64,000 bases of DNA from DAOTXS01 sp034435055 (GCA_034435055.1 DAOTXS010000031.1:1-64000), one strand, 5' to 3'; positions 32,663 through 41,705 are shown, numbered from the stretch's first letter. The notes: generated by a model from the letters alone, not told the origin. Numbers and translations are program-made.

Positions 32663-33790
32663 TTACTTCTTGGTGCTGATCAACTGCGCGATGATTTTCC
32701 AGTTCGCTTTTGGAAAGGCATAATGCTCCAGATCACCCGGCGCAATCCACTTCCACGCGGCGCAACCAATCGCGCGCGGACGCCCGCTCACCCAGCGACA
32801 ATGAAACGCGTGCAGCGTGATACTGAAATGTGAATACGCATGATCGATGACGGCAAATTCTTTTTCCACGTTCACTTGAATTCCGAGTTCTTCTTTTACT
32901 TCGCGCCGCACGCACGCTTCAAGTGATTCGTCCTTGTCACAATGCCCGCCCGGAAATTCCCACAATCCGCCGAGCAAATCCTTGTCAAAGCGTTTGGTAA
33001 TCAAAATCTTGCCGCGCTTCCAAATCACGCCCACCGCAATTTCGTGGTGCGGCAATTTTCCTCTCTGTGATTTCACAGGTAATTTGTTTTGCAAGCCCAA
33101 TCGCCGCGCCTGACACGTTCGATGTAACGGACACGTGCCACATTGTGGATTGCGCGGCGTGCAAATCGTCGCGCCAAGTTCCATCAAACCTTGATTGAAA
33201 TCGCTGGCGCGTCCGCGTGGCAAAAGATTTTCCGCAAGCATCCACAATTCTTTTTGTGTTCCGCTGTTTTTCGGATCACGTTTGATGTTGAAATATCGAC
33301 ACAACACGCGCACGACATTTCCATCGACAACGGGCGCATCGCGTTTGAACGCGATACTCGCAATCGCGCCGGCGGTGTAACGCCCGATGCCGGGAAGCGT
33401 GAGTAATTCAGCGACGGTGCTGGGAAGTTGTCCGCCAAATCGCGCGACGATTTCTTGCGCGGCGCGATGTAAATTGCGCGCGCGGGCGTAATAACCCGCG
33501 CCTTCCCACGCCTTTAACACCGCGTCGAGTTTTGCGTTGGCGAGCGCTTGCACATTTGGAAATCGCGCGAGGAAGCGTTCGTAGTACGGAATCACCGTTG
33601 CAACTTGTGTCTGTTGCAGCATGATTTCCGAAATCCACACGCGGTACGGATCGTGCGCGTCGCGTCGCCACGGCAGATCGCGTTTGTGTTTCGCGTACCA
33701 CGAAAGCAGTCGAGTGGCAAATGGTTTTCTGCCTACTGCCTTCTGCCTACTGCCTATTGTTCTACTACTTACTGTTTTCCCGCGTCCCAT
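32663..33790 (-). CDS. mutY: A/G-specific adenine DNA glycosylase MutY with NUDIX-like domain
   Basis: A 375-residue repair enzyme removing adenine opposite 8-oxoguanine. The catalytic Glu is in SEIMLQQTQV, the helix-hairpin-helix LPGIGRYTAGAI precedes the catalytic Asp in VDGNVVRV, and a 4Fe-4S cluster loop has C-x6-CGTC-x5-C (near 200-217). The C-terminal domain has GGLWEFPGGH followed by RREVKEELGI, the NUDIX fold that reads 8-oxoG. The first ~24 residues, including SRQKAVGRKPF, are encoded by a low-complexity dispersed repeat (33729-33779), so the true start is uncertain. It overlaps the GNAT gene by 22 bases. Confidence 0.9.
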   Translation of the reverse strand: MGRGKTVSSRTIGSRQKAVGRKPFATRLLSWYAKHKRDLPWRRDAHDPYRVWISEIMLQQTQVATVIPYYERFLARFPNVQALANAKLDAVLKAWEGAGYYARARNLHRAAQEIVARFGGQLPSTVAELLTLPGIGRYTAGAIASIAFKRDAPVVDGNVVRVLCRYFNIKRDPKNSGTQKELWMLAENLLPRGRASDFNQGLMELGATICTPRNPQCGTCPLHRTCQARRLGLQNKLPVKSQRGKLPHHEIAVGVIWKRGKILITKRFDKDLLGGLWEFPGGHCDKDESLEACVRREVKEELGIQVNVEKEFAVIDHAYSHFSITLHAFHCRWVSGRPRAIGCAAWKWIAPGDLEHYAFPKANWKIIAQLISTKK

Positions 33791-34308
33791 TCTTCCCGCA
33801 AAATACTCATCAAATATTCGTCATGAAATTTGCCGTGGCGATACAACCCTTGCCGATGCGCACCGACGCGGCGAAAGCCGGCTTTTTCGTAACAACGCAT
33901 TGCGCGCGGATTGAAATCGTACACCTCCAACTCGATCAGATTCAACCCAAGTTCTTCAAACGCAAACCGCAATAGCGTTTTCGTCGCGTCGGTGCCGTAC
34001 CCTTTGCTCCAATAATTCTTATCGCCGATGAAAATACCAAACACTGCTTTGCGATTCTTGAAATCGATGTTGTGCAAACCGCAATTGCCGATCAACGTGT
34101 TGTCGTCGAGCGTCAGAATCGCAAACACAAAACTGTCTTTTGACTTGCGCCGATTTTCGAACCAATCGGTTTCATCTTCCAAATTGAACGGCGCGGAAAT
34201 ACCGGGATTCATAAACTGCGAAATTTCCCAATCGTTCAGCCATTCCACATACTTGGGCAAGTACTCGCGTTGCACGGCGGCGAGCTGCACTTTTTCTCCG
34301 CGAAACAT
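33769..34308 (-). CDS. GNAT N-acetyltransferase, RimJ/RimL type
   Basis: A 179-residue acetyl-CoA-dependent acetyltransferase. It has FRGEKVQLAAV at the start, IGNCGLHNIDF in the central sheet, YWSKGYGTDATKTLLRFAF as the acetyl-CoA loop, and NPRAMRCYEKAGFRRVG at the end, as in ribosomal-protein or antibiotic acetyltransferases. Start at 34308 follows GGAGGT. A promoter TTGTTG-N17-TATACT is upstream on the minus strand. Substrate unknown. It overlaps mutY downstream, so they form an operon. Confidence 0.85.
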   Translation of the reverse strand: MFRGEKVQLAAVQREYLPKYVEWLNDWEISQFMNPGISAPFNLEDETDWFENRRKSKDSFVFAILTLDDNTLIGNCGLHNIDFKNRKAVFGIFIGDKNYWSKGYGTDATKTLLRFAFEELGLNLIELEVYDFNPRAMRCYEKAGFRRVGAHRQGLYRHGKFHDEYLMSILREEWDAGKQ

Positions 34309-34367
34309 AGCGACCTCCGAATTTTCGATTGCGGGGCAGTATAGCATGTTTTGGATGTACCAACAAT

Positions 34368-34396
34368 TTGGATAAATCGCTACAACGCGGTACAAT
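34368..34396 (+). promoter_or_regulatory. Promoter of korA-like gene (TTGGAT-N17-TACAAT)
   Basis: The -35 is at 34368-34373 and the -10 at 34391-34396. The start codon at 34430 follows GGGAAG. Confidence 0.6.
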
Positions 34397-34429
34397 TAAA
34401 GCAGATCGATCTACAATGGGAAGTTGAAA

Positions 34430-35554
34430 ATGAAAGAATTTATTGATGGTGCAGAAGCAATCGTGCGCGGCGCGTTGGCGGCGGGCTGTAATTTTTTCGC
34501 CGGTTATCCCATCACGCCCGCCACGCCGATTCTCCTGCGAATGTTGCGTGAACTACCAAAAATCGGCGGCATCGGCATTCAAGGCGAAGACGAAATCGCC
34601 AGCATCGGAATGTGCATTGGCGCGGCGATGACCGGAATGAAAGCACTGACCGCAACGAGCGGACCCGGCATCAGTTTGTATTCCGAAAATATCGGGATGG
34701 CGATGATGGGCGAAGTCCCGCTCGTCATCGTCGATGTGATGCGGCAGGGTCCTGCGACCGGCGGCGCAACGACGGCGGCGCAAGGCGATGTACAATTTCT
34801 GCGCTGGTGCACGAGCGGCGGTTTTCCGGTGATTGCGTTATGTCCCAGCAATCTGGCGGAATGTTTTACGTTGACGATGCGCGCGTTCAATCTAGCGGAA
34901 CGCTTTCGCGCGCCAGTGTTTATCGCCACCGATAAAGAAATGGTTGCTACGCAACAAAGCGTGGACACAGCTACGTTTCAGAAAATCGCAATCGTCAATC
35001 GCACGTACGCGCCGGCGAACAGCGAGTTCATTCCGTATCAAATCAAAAAACTTGCCGACGTGCCGGCATTTTCGCCGATTGGCGGCGAACACCTCACCCG
35101 CTTTACCACGTCGATGCACGACGAGCGCGGAATGTTGACCAAGAAACCATCGAACGTGAACAAGACGAGCCGGCATCTGTACCAAAAAATCGACGCGCAC
35201 CGGGGTGAATTGGAATTCACACGATTCGATCTTGATGAAAGTGCGCGCACACTTGTCGTGAGTTACGGCACCTCCGCGCGTTCGATGATTCAAGCGGTCC
35301 GCAATGCGCGCGTGGCGGGCAAGCGCGTTGCGATGCTGACGATTCAATCACTCTTCCCGGTGCCAGAGCAATCATTGCGCAATGCGTTGCGCGATATAAC
35401 GCGCGTGATTGTGCCAGAACTAAACCTGGGTCAGTATCGTTTGGAAGTTGAACGCATCGCGGCAACCGTCGATTCGCGCCCGCAGGTGATTGGCGTGAAT
35501 CGCGTCGATGGTGAGTTGATCGAGCCAGCGGAAATCGAGGAGCAGATCATCTAA
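34430..35554 (+). CDS. 2-oxoacid:ferredoxin oxidoreductase alpha subunit (KorA-like)
   Basis: A 374-residue subunit containing the pyrimidine-binding and CoA-side domains of 2-oxoacid:ferredoxin oxidoreductase. Visible are GALAAGCNFFAGYPITPAT, EDEIASIGMCIGAAMTGMKALTATSGPG, VDVMRQGPATGGATTAAQGD, and a C-terminal half with PELNLGQYRLEV. There is no gamma domain on this chain; it is instead fused to the beta chain encoded at 37896. The enzyme decarboxylates 2-oxoglutarate or a similar acid to acyl-CoA, reducing ferredoxin. Four unrelated reading frames separate it from the beta gene. Confidence 0.88.
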   Translation: MKEFIDGAEAIVRGALAAGCNFFAGYPITPATPILLRMLRELPKIGGIGIQGEDEIASIGMCIGAAMTGMKALTATSGPGISLYSENIGMAMMGEVPLVIVDVMRQGPATGGATTAAQGDVQFLRWCTSGGFPVIALCPSNLAECFTLTMRAFNLAERFRAPVFIATDKEMVATQQSVDTATFQKIAIVNRTYAPANSEFIPYQIKKLADVPAFSPIGGEHLTRFTTSMHDERGMLTKKPSNVNKTSRHLYQKIDAHRGELEFTRFDLDESARTLVVSYGTSARSMIQAVRNARVAGKRVAMLTIQSLFPVPEQSLRNALRDITRVIVPELNLGQYRLEVERIAATVDSRPQVIGVNRVDGELIEPAEIEEQII

Positions 35555-35565
35555 CGGAGAAGGCA

Positions 35566-36417
35566 ATGGCAAAAATCGCGGTAGTCACGGACAGCGCGGC
35601 GTGCGTTCCAATTGCGCTCAAACAATCGCTCGGCATCTTTGAGATTCCGTTTGAACTTGTGTGGGATGGCGTGGTGTATCGTGACGGCGTCGATCTTTTG
35701 CCGGCAGAATTTTATCGTCGTTTCCGTGCGCAGGTTCACACGCATCCCACCACATCGCAACCGCCACTCGGCGCGTTCGTTTCGCTGTACACGCAACTGA
35801 GCAAACAAACCGACGGTATCGTTTCGATTCACGTGGCTGGCGAAATGACCGGCACGGTGCGAACGGCGCAACTGGCGGCAGCCCAAGTCGATGCGGTGCC
35901 GATTCGCGTTTTGGATTCACGTACCGCAACGATTGCCGAAGGATTTGTGGTGCTCGCGGCGGCGCGCGCGGCGAACACCGGCGGAACTTTCGATCAAGTC
36001 GTTGATGCGGCGCAACGCGTGATTGACCGGGTCGATTTTTTTGCGACGCTGAAAACGTTGGAGCACATTCACCGCGGCGGACGCTTGGGTGAAGCGGCAA
36101 CCTTGCTCGGCAGTCAGTTGAAGATTGCGCCGATATTGAATTTGAAAAACGGACGCGTGAGTGTCGTTGGTATGACGCGTTCGTGGAAACACGCGCTCGA
36201 AGAAATAATCGATTTGTCCGCTGATCGCTTGAAAGGTAAAACAAAAATCCGCGCCTCGGTGTTCCACGCCGATGCGTCGGTGGATGCCACGTGGTTGGGA
36301 GAACAGTTTTGCTCACGCGTGGCGTGTGCGGAATTTTACATCACCGAGTTTTCACCGGTGATGGGCGCGCACACGGGTCCGGATGTAGTCGGAATTGCTT
36401 TTTATGCTGACGATTGA
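35566..36417 (+). CDS. DegV family fatty-acid-binding protein
   Basis: A 283-residue DegV-fold protein: VTDSAACVP at the start, TSQPPLGAF binding-loop motif with conserved Ser/Thr, ISxHV-like VSIHVAGEMTGTVRTAQ, and GGRLGEAATLLGSQLKIAPIL near residue 165. Homologues (FakB) present fatty acids to a FakA kinase for phospholipid synthesis. The next gene, plsY, fits that role. A FakA gene is not in the window. AACGGAGAAGG precedes the start; the stop overlaps plsY. Confidence 0.88.
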   Translation: MAKIAVVTDSAACVPIALKQSLGIFEIPFELVWDGVVYRDGVDLLPAEFYRRFRAQVHTHPTTSQPPLGAFVSLYTQLSKQTDGIVSIHVAGEMTGTVRTAQLAAAQVDAVPIRVLDSRTATIAEGFVVLAAARAANTGGTFDQVVDAAQRVIDRVDFFATLKTLEHIHRGGRLGEAATLLGSQLKIAPILNLKNGRVSVVGMTRSWKHALEEIIDLSADRLKGKTKIRASVFHADASVDATWLGEQFCSRVACAEFYITEFSPVMGAHTGPDVVGIAFYADD

Positions 36418-37069
36418 TTCGTTCGTTTTGATTGTGGCAAGTTATTTGTGGGGTTCGATTTCGCCTGCGTATCTCGTCGCGCGACTTGGGAAAGGCATCG
36501 ACCTGCGGCAGTACGGCACCGGCACTGTTGGCGGTTCGAATGTCGGAAAACAAATTGGCATCGCCTGGATGTTTGCTGTTGGCGCGCTGGATGTGTTGAA
36601 AGGGTTGTTGCCACCGGCGCTGGCGCGTGACTGGGGCTTTGGTCCCGGCGTTGCAATTGCGGTGAGTCTGGCAACGGTCATCGGCCATAATTGGTCAGCG
36701 TACCTCGGGTTCAAAGGTGGACGCGGCATTGGAACAACGGTTGGCATGTTGTTGGCGTGGGACATGTGGCTCGCGATGGTCTTGTTGTTCGCGCTAGCGG
36801 TTGGGTTGATCATCAAACAAGGCGCGCCGAGTTCTGCCCTCGGTTTGATTCTGCTCGCGCCAGTTTCATCGCTGATTGGCGATGCGCCGGAAATTGCGTG
36901 GGGATGCGGGTTACTCGCGCTGATTATTTTCATTAAACGATTGGAAGCCAATCGATTGCCATTGCCGCGCGACGCCAAAGACAAAAGAGCCGTGCTTTGG
37001 CGACGGCTCTGGCTGGATCGCGATATTGCCTCCGATCAAATATGGCAGGCGCGCGGACGTATCGATTAA
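36404..37069 (+). CDS. plsY: Acyl-phosphate:glycerol-3-phosphate acyltransferase PlsY
   Basis: A 221-residue integral membrane enzyme making lysophosphatidate from acyl phosphate and glycerol-3-phosphate. The three loop motifs are present: GSISPAYLVARL with GTGTVGGSNVGK, VIGHNWSAYLGFKGGRGIGTT, and a C-terminal IFIKRLEANRLPL. About six helices. The start is ambiguous between ATG 36404 and TTG 36395, both inside the degV end. Coupling with degV suggests that exogenous fatty acids feed this step. It converges with the lipase-like gene, overlapping by 4 bases. Confidence 0.88.
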   Translation: MLTIDSFVLIVASYLWGSISPAYLVARLGKGIDLRQYGTGTVGGSNVGKQIGIAWMFAVGALDVLKGLLPPALARDWGFGPGVAIAVSLATVIGHNWSAYLGFKGGRGIGTTVGMLLAWDMWLAMVLLFALAVGLIIKQGAPSSALGLILLAPVSSLIGDAPEIAWGCGLLALIIFIKRLEANRLPLPRDAKDKRAVLWRRLWLDRDIASDQIWQARGRID

Positions 37070-37800
37070 TCGCGCAGAACTTGCGCGACCAACGCGCCGA
37101 CGCGCGGATTGTTCCAATAACGATGTGATTCTAATCGACTGCGCGCGCCGTCGATGCGTTCATCGCGCACCGGGTACGTTGGAAACACTGAGGCAATTGG
37201 CGCGGCAACGAGATCACGCGGCGCGTACAGATTCAACCACCGGCGTACCGTTTGCGGATTGATCGCGCCGAGATTGGCATTGCGTTGACCGGTTTTGACC
37301 AACGTGTTCAGTGGACAACCGAGGGTAATCCACGCGGCGATGTTGTAACGATATGCTTCTTCGCGCAAGACATCGAACGCGACGAGACACCCGAGACTCT
37401 CGCTGATCAAAACGATTTCGTAGCCGTGTCGTGTGAGTTCAGCGAGGGTTTGACGCAAACGATCACGAATGGCTTCGCGGCGGCGCGAGGGAATCAAATA
37501 CGCAATGACGCCATCGACGCCGTTGACGGTGCGATGAAGTGTATCGGCAATGTGTGCGACGATATGAACCGCGTGCCGCGACGGACGCCCAAGCAAAAAT
37601 TCGGCGAGGGAATGTAAACGCGCAATTGTCCACGCGCCGATGCGGGTAACGCGCGCGCCGGCATCGATCATATCGCCCCACCAGACCGGGTGATGAAGCG
37701 GCGTTGATCCCAAATGCTTGGCGATGGTTTGCATCTGGGCGATGCCAAAAGTATTGGCGGTGCGCCCGGTGCCGTGAATAGTTACAATGACTCGACTCAT
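37066..37800 (-). CDS. Alpha/beta-hydrolase-like protein
   Basis: A 244-residue protein starting VIVTIHGTGRT, an oxyanion-hole HG motif. The nucleophile-elbow variant SESLGC lies near 134 in the region EIVLISESLGCLVAFD, followed by ITLGCPL. No signal peptide. Probably an esterase or lipase of unknown substrate. The start at 37800 was chosen because the fold begins with MSRVIV. It is on the opposite strand inside an otherwise plus-strand run, splitting the korA-korB neighbourhood. Confidence 0.6.
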   Translation of the reverse strand: MSRVIVTIHGTGRTANTFGIAQMQTIAKHLGSTPLHHPVWWGDMIDAGARVTRIGAWTIARLHSLAEFLLGRPSRHAVHIVAHIADTLHRTVNGVDGVIAYLIPSRRREAIRDRLRQTLAELTRHGYEIVLISESLGCLVAFDVLREEAYRYNIAAWITLGCPLNTLVKTGQRNANLGAINPQTVRRWLNLYAPRDLVAAPIASVFPTYPVRDERIDGARSRLESHRYWNNPRVGALVAQVLRD

Positions 37801-37895
37801 CGTGACAGAAAGAAAACTGCGCGGGAAACTTGCGCAGTTCATCGTGAACCCAATATAGCACACGTTGCCTTTGGATGCAACAGGAGAACAGTACT

Positions 37896-39215
37896 GTGAT
37901 CGGTCAATTTATTCAAACGTATCGCAACCTTGAACGCAAATATCCATTCTGCCCGGGTTGTTCGCATTCCCTCGTGCTCGATCAACTGAACGCCGCGCTC
38001 GTCAAACTGCAACTCGATCCGCACCAAGTCGTCATCGTAACCGATATTGGTTGCGTGGGGATGAGTGATCAATATTTCGAGGTGAACGCATTTCACGGTT
38101 TGCACGGTCGCGCGATTACGTACGCGACCGGCATCAAGTTGGCAAATCCGGATTTGAAGGTCATCGTGTTGATGGGTGACGGCGGTGCGGGCATCGGCGG
38201 CGCGCACTTGCTCAACGCCGCGCGGCGCAATATCGGCATTACTGTTTTGGTGATGAACAATTTGAATTTTGGAATGACCGGCGGTGAGCATTCCGTTACG
38301 ACGCCGCACGGCGCAAACACGTCGTCGACTCGCTTTGGCAATCTTGAGCGCCCGCTCGATATTTGCGCGACGGTTGCGGTGAACGGCGCATCGTTTGTCT
38401 TTCGCGGCACCGCGTTTGATAAAGATTTATCGGAAAAAATTATCGACGCGATCCAAACGCCCGGCTTTGCGTTGCTCGACATTTGGGAATTGTGTACCGC
38501 GTACTATGTGCCGAACAATGATTTTTCCAAAAACGCGCTAATGCAAACGATGCAGGAATCGAATTTTTCGGCGGGCGTTCTTCAAAAACGCGCTTACCCG
38601 GAACTCGCGCGGGCGTACCGTAAACTCGCCACGCAAGAACAAAGCAAACCGGTTTTGCCGCCGCAAGCACTTGAACAAAAGTACGACAGCGTGCTGACGC
38701 AACCGACGCGCCTCATTCTTGCCGGCGCGGCGGGCGGCAAAGTAAAATCGACGGCGAGCGCGTTGGCAATTGGCGGAATGTTGAGCGGCTTGTGGGTGGC
38801 GCAACGCGACGATTATCCGACGACGGTGATGAGCGGTTATTCGGTGTCGGAAATTATTTTGAGCCGCGAGGAAATTTTCTACACTGGCATCGATCAGCCG
38901 GACATTCTGGCGGTGCTGTCATCGGAAGGATTATCGCAAGTGCCGCGCCAACTGCGCGCGATGAATGAAACGCAAACGGTGTACGTCGTACCGGAACTCG
39001 CCGAGCAAATTCAAACGCGCGCGCGCAAAATCGTTTTCAACTTTCGCGCCCCGCCCGGCAAAAAATCGTTGGCGGTGATGACGGCGGCGGCAATCGTGCG
39101 TCATTCAAATTTGTACCCTCTTGACGCGTTCCGCGAAGCGATTATGATGGGGCAACGCGAAGAAATCGCGCAGGAAAATTTACGCGCGATCGAAGCGAGT
39201 GCGATGATCTTGTAA
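37896..39215 (+). CDS. 2-oxoacid:ferredoxin oxidoreductase beta subunit fused to gamma domain (KorB-like)
   Basis: A 439-residue chain. The N-terminal TPP domain has FCPGCSH, VTDIGCVGMSD, the diphosphate motif GDGGAGIGGAH and NNLNFGMTGG. From about residue 268 a gamma domain begins (RLILAGAAGGKVKSTASALA) with SGYSVSEIILSREEIFYTGI. Most KorB proteins lack the gamma domain, so this is a beta-gamma fusion. There are no 4Fe-4S ferredoxin motifs. The GTG at 37896 was preferred because AGGAG lies 9 nt upstream; ATG 37875 is the alternative. Works with the alpha chain at 34430. Confidence 0.85.
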   Translation: MIGQFIQTYRNLERKYPFCPGCSHSLVLDQLNAALVKLQLDPHQVVIVTDIGCVGMSDQYFEVNAFHGLHGRAITYATGIKLANPDLKVIVLMGDGGAGIGGAHLLNAARRNIGITVLVMNNLNFGMTGGEHSVTTPHGANTSSTRFGNLERPLDICATVAVNGASFVFRGTAFDKDLSEKIIDAIQTPGFALLDIWELCTAYYVPNNDFSKNALMQTMQESNFSAGVLQKRAYPELARAYRKLATQEQSKPVLPPQALEQKYDSVLTQPTRLILAGAAGGKVKSTASALAIGGMLSGLWVAQRDDYPTTVMSGYSVSEIILSREEIFYTGIDQPDILAVLSSEGLSQVPRQLRAMNETQTVYVVPELAEQIQTRARKIVFNFRAPPGKKSLAVMTAAAIVRHSNLYPLDAFREAIMMGQREEIAQENLRAIEASAMIL

Positions 39216-39226
39216 AGGAGGAAGTA

Positions 39227-40033
39227 GTGAACATCAAGGTGCGTGGATTTGAAATGGCGTACGAAGATACCGGCGGCGCTGGAATTCCGTTATTGCTCAT
39301 TCACGGTTTTCCACTCGATCACACATTGTGGTCAGCGCAAATCAAACATCTCGCCGATGTTGCGCGCGTCATCGCGCCGGACTTGCGCGGCTTTGGCGAA
39401 TCCACGCCAAGCGTGCCGGGCGACGCGGTAACGATGGACACGTACGCCGACGATTTGCGCGCGTTGCTCGACGCGCTTGGTATCAAAAGCGCGGCGATTG
39501 CCGGATTATCGATGGGCGGGTACATTGCGTTTGCCTTTTATCGCAAGCACGCGGCGCGCGCGCGTGCCTTGATTCTGGCGAACACCAAAGCCGGCGCGGA
39601 TTCGCCGGAAGGCAAAAAGGCGCGCGACGACAATGCCACACTGGTGCGCGAAAAAGGCGTCGCCGAAATTGCGGAACGCATGTTGCCGAAGATGCTCACG
39701 CCGAAAACTATCGCGGAAAAAATCGATGTGGCGAACACCGTGCGCACGATGATGTCCCGGCAACCGGTCGATGGTGTGGTCAGCGCGTTGATGGCGATGC
39801 GTGATCGCCCCGATTCTACGCCGACGCTCGCGCAAATTTCGGTGCCGACGTTAATCATCACCGGCGCGGAGGATAATTTGATTCCGCCGAAAGAATCAGA
39901 GTTGATGCGCGACGCGCTCCGCGTGCCCGGCGCGCGGTTGGTGGTGATGCCCGGCGCGGCGCATTTATCGAATGTGGAACAGCCGGAGATGTTCAATCAA
40001 GCGGTGCGCGAATTTTTGAAATTGGTGAAATAA
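39227..40033 (+). CDS. Alpha/beta hydrolase
   Basis: A 268-residue alpha/beta hydrolase with LLIHGFPLDHTLW (oxyanion HG), DLRGFGES, nucleophile elbow GLSMGG near residue 90, acidic residue in ITGAEDNLIPP, and catalytic His in PGAAHLSNVE. It resembles 3-oxoadipate enol-lactonase and haloperoxidase relatives, but the substrate is unknown. The GTG start follows AAAGGAGG and lies 11 bp after korB, suggesting one transcript. A strong terminator follows. Confidence 0.82.
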   Translation: MNIKVRGFEMAYEDTGGAGIPLLLIHGFPLDHTLWSAQIKHLADVARVIAPDLRGFGESTPSVPGDAVTMDTYADDLRALLDALGIKSAAIAGLSMGGYIAFAFYRKHAARARALILANTKAGADSPEGKKARDDNATLVREKGVAEIAERMLPKMLTPKTIAEKIDVANTVRTMMSRQPVDGVVSALMAMRDRPDSTPTLAQISVPTLIITGAEDNLIPPKESELMRDALRVPGARLVVMPGAAHLSNVEQPEMFNQAVREFLKLVK

Positions 40034-40070
40034 GAACAATGCGCCCGGAAATTTCCGGGCGCATTGTTCT
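40033..40070. terminator. Strong terminator, 18-bp perfect stem
   Basis: The arms at 40033-40050 and 40053-40070 (core AATGCGCCCGGAA/TTCCGGGCGCATT) are perfectly complementary, between convergent genes. Confidence 0.85.
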
Positions 40071-40090
40071 GCTGAGAGCGCGTCCGATCC

Positions 40091-41203
40091 CTACGGACGC
40101 TGGCGAAATTCGATTTCGGCGTGGCCGCCTTTGAGTTCGACATCGGCGTAAATGTTCAACCCCAACGGAATCACGCGCCACACGCCGGTGCACGCGTGCG
40201 CAAATTCAACATAGTATGGTCCGCGTTCCGGTTTCGCGCCGGTCAATTTCGGTTCGCTGATCCAACTACCGTCGGTCGTCGCCACCACGACGGGCCAATC
40301 CGTTCGATTCTGAACGAACGTGCCAAGCGAACACGGTCCAGTCCCGGTTGTGTTCACGAGCAAAACCGCTTCCCAGGTTCCGGATAATGGGCCCGGCACG
40401 GACACGGAAGACGCGCTCGACGATGGAATCACCACGACCGGCACCGAAGATGCCGATGACGATGCGGGCGGCGGCAATACCACGACCGGCACGGAAGACG
40501 CGGACGATGAAGCCGGCGGCGGCAAGACAACGACGGGCGGTTTAACCGGCGGCACATAGACCGGCGGCAGTGGTTGATAAACCGGCGGATTGATTGGGGC
40601 GACACCGCCCGGGATGAACAAACGTTGACCGACCCACAAGAGCGATGGATTCGCCAGGTTGTTGGCGATCTGAATCGCGTACACTGACGAACCGTACCGC
40701 GCGGCGATCAGTGACAGCCACTCGCCGGGGCGGACGATGTGATAAACGCCTTGCGGTGGAACTGGGATGGGTTGCGGCACCGGTTGCGGAACATAGTGAC
40801 CCGGGATGCGCAAGGTCTGTCCGACGTAAATCCAATAATTGTACAGCCCGTTCGCTTGCATCAACGCGGCAACCGTCGTGCCGTGCCGATTCGCAATCGA
40901 AAAAAGTGTGTCGCCCGCTTGCACCACGTACGTGCCGGTAGTCGGCGGGAGTGGCGCAGAACCGGTGGGAATCACCAAGCGCTGACCAATGTAAATGAAA
41001 TTCGCGTTCCGCATTCCGTTTGCCGCCATGATTGCGTTCATCGTCGTGCCGTAGCGGTTTGCAATCGAAAAGAGTGTGTCGCCCCAGCGCACGACGTGCA
41101 CCAAAGGCGAATTTGCCGACGCGGTGCCGCTGGATCCAACGACGCCAAGAATCAGTCCAAATAGAAAAACGGCAACTAGAATCAATCGAAAAGACTTGCG
41201 CAT
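40091..41203 (-). CDS. Secreted protein with three LysM domains and Ser/Val/Pro linker
   Basis: A 370-residue exported protein; signal peptide to about residue 30 (ASANS). Three LysM peptidoglycan-binding repeats follow: VVRWGDTLFSIANRYGTT, VVQAGDTLFSIANRHGTT and IVRPGEWLSLIAARYGSS. Next comes a proline-rich linker with three tandem copies of a VVVLPPPASSSASSV unit (40395-40530), then a ~100-residue C-terminal domain of unknown fold with two Cys. It is probably attached to the cell wall. It lies directly before a small HTH gene on the same strand. Confidence 0.82.
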   Translation of the reverse strand: MRKSFRLILVAVFLFGLILGVVGSSGTASANSPLVHVVRWGDTLFSIANRYGTTMNAIMAANGMRNANFIYIGQRLVIPTGSAPLPPTTGTYVVQAGDTLFSIANRHGTTVAALMQANGLYNYWIYVGQTLRIPGHYVPQPVPQPIPVPPQGVYHIVRPGEWLSLIAARYGSSVYAIQIANNLANPSLLWVGQRLFIPGGVAPINPPVYQPLPPVYVPPVKPPVVVLPPPASSSASSVPVVVLPPPASSSASSVPVVVIPSSSASSVSVPGPLSGTWEAVLLVNTTGTGPCSLGTFVQNRTDWPVVVATTDGSWISEPKLTGAKPERGPYYVEFAHACTGVWRVIPLGLNIYADVELKGGHAEIEFRQRP

Positions 41204-41204
41204 T

Positions 41205-41537
41205 TTATCTTTCCTCCTTGCGGCGAGTTGCGGCGCGCGGTTTGGCTTTGCGTTTCGATAAGCGGGCGGGCGGCGATGCGTGCTTCTTTTGGATCGGCGT
41301 TACGATTTTGCGCGGCGCGGCGGTTTCGGAATTTTCCAACGCGGCAAGTTCCTCTTCCGTGTCGATTTCGCGCGCGTGAATGAAATCCTCCAGATGCGAT
41401 TGTCGCACGCGGTAGCTGCCTTCCAGTTTTACGGCTTTGAGCTTGCGCGTCTGGATGTAGCGGCGCACCGTGAACGGGCTGATGCCGATAATCTGTGCAA
41501 CCTCGTTGGTCGTCAAAAACTCGCGTTTCGCCGTCAA
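41205..41537 (-). CDS. Helix-turn-helix (excisionase/MerR-like) DNA-binding protein with basic tail
   Basis: A 110-residue protein with an N-terminal winged HTH_17 domain: FLTTNEVAQIIGISPFTVRRYIQTRKLKAVKLEGSYRVR, here given only in key segments TNEVAQIIG, TVRRYIQ and YRVR. A lysine/arginine-rich tail (KKHASPPARLSKRKAKPR) forms the last 40 residues. The domain is shared by phage excisionases and small repressors. Target unknown. It lies 1 bp upstream of the LysM gene. Confidence 0.75.
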   Translation of the reverse strand: MTAKREFLTTNEVAQIIGISPFTVRRYIQTRKLKAVKLEGSYRVRQSHLEDFIHAREIDTEEELAALENSETAAPRKIVTPIQKKHASPPARLSKRKAKPRAATRRKEER

Positions 41538-41667
41538 ACTTTACCTCGCTTTATCTTGCTACATCTTGCGCCATTTTACACCCGGGCGGGCGGTTTGTCA
41601 ATATCTTATGCAACCCAAGATACACAAGACGGAAAAACGCTTTTGGGGCGGGGCCGGAAAAGAAAAA

Positions 41668-41691
41668 GGCGCGCGGATTGCTCCGCGCGCC
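41668..41691 (-). terminator. Terminator of the SOS-type gene
   Basis: GGCGCGCGGA (41668-41677) and TCCGCGCGCC (41682-41691) form a 10-bp stem, followed on the minus strand by TTTTTCTTTT. Confidence 0.85.
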
Positions 41692-41705
41692 GTGTCACTT
41701 ACGCA

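Noticed and set aside
40395..40530. Short direct repeats that look CRISPR-like
   Set aside because: They encode tandem VVVLPPPASSSASSV units in the LysM protein linker; there are no unique spacers and no cas genes.
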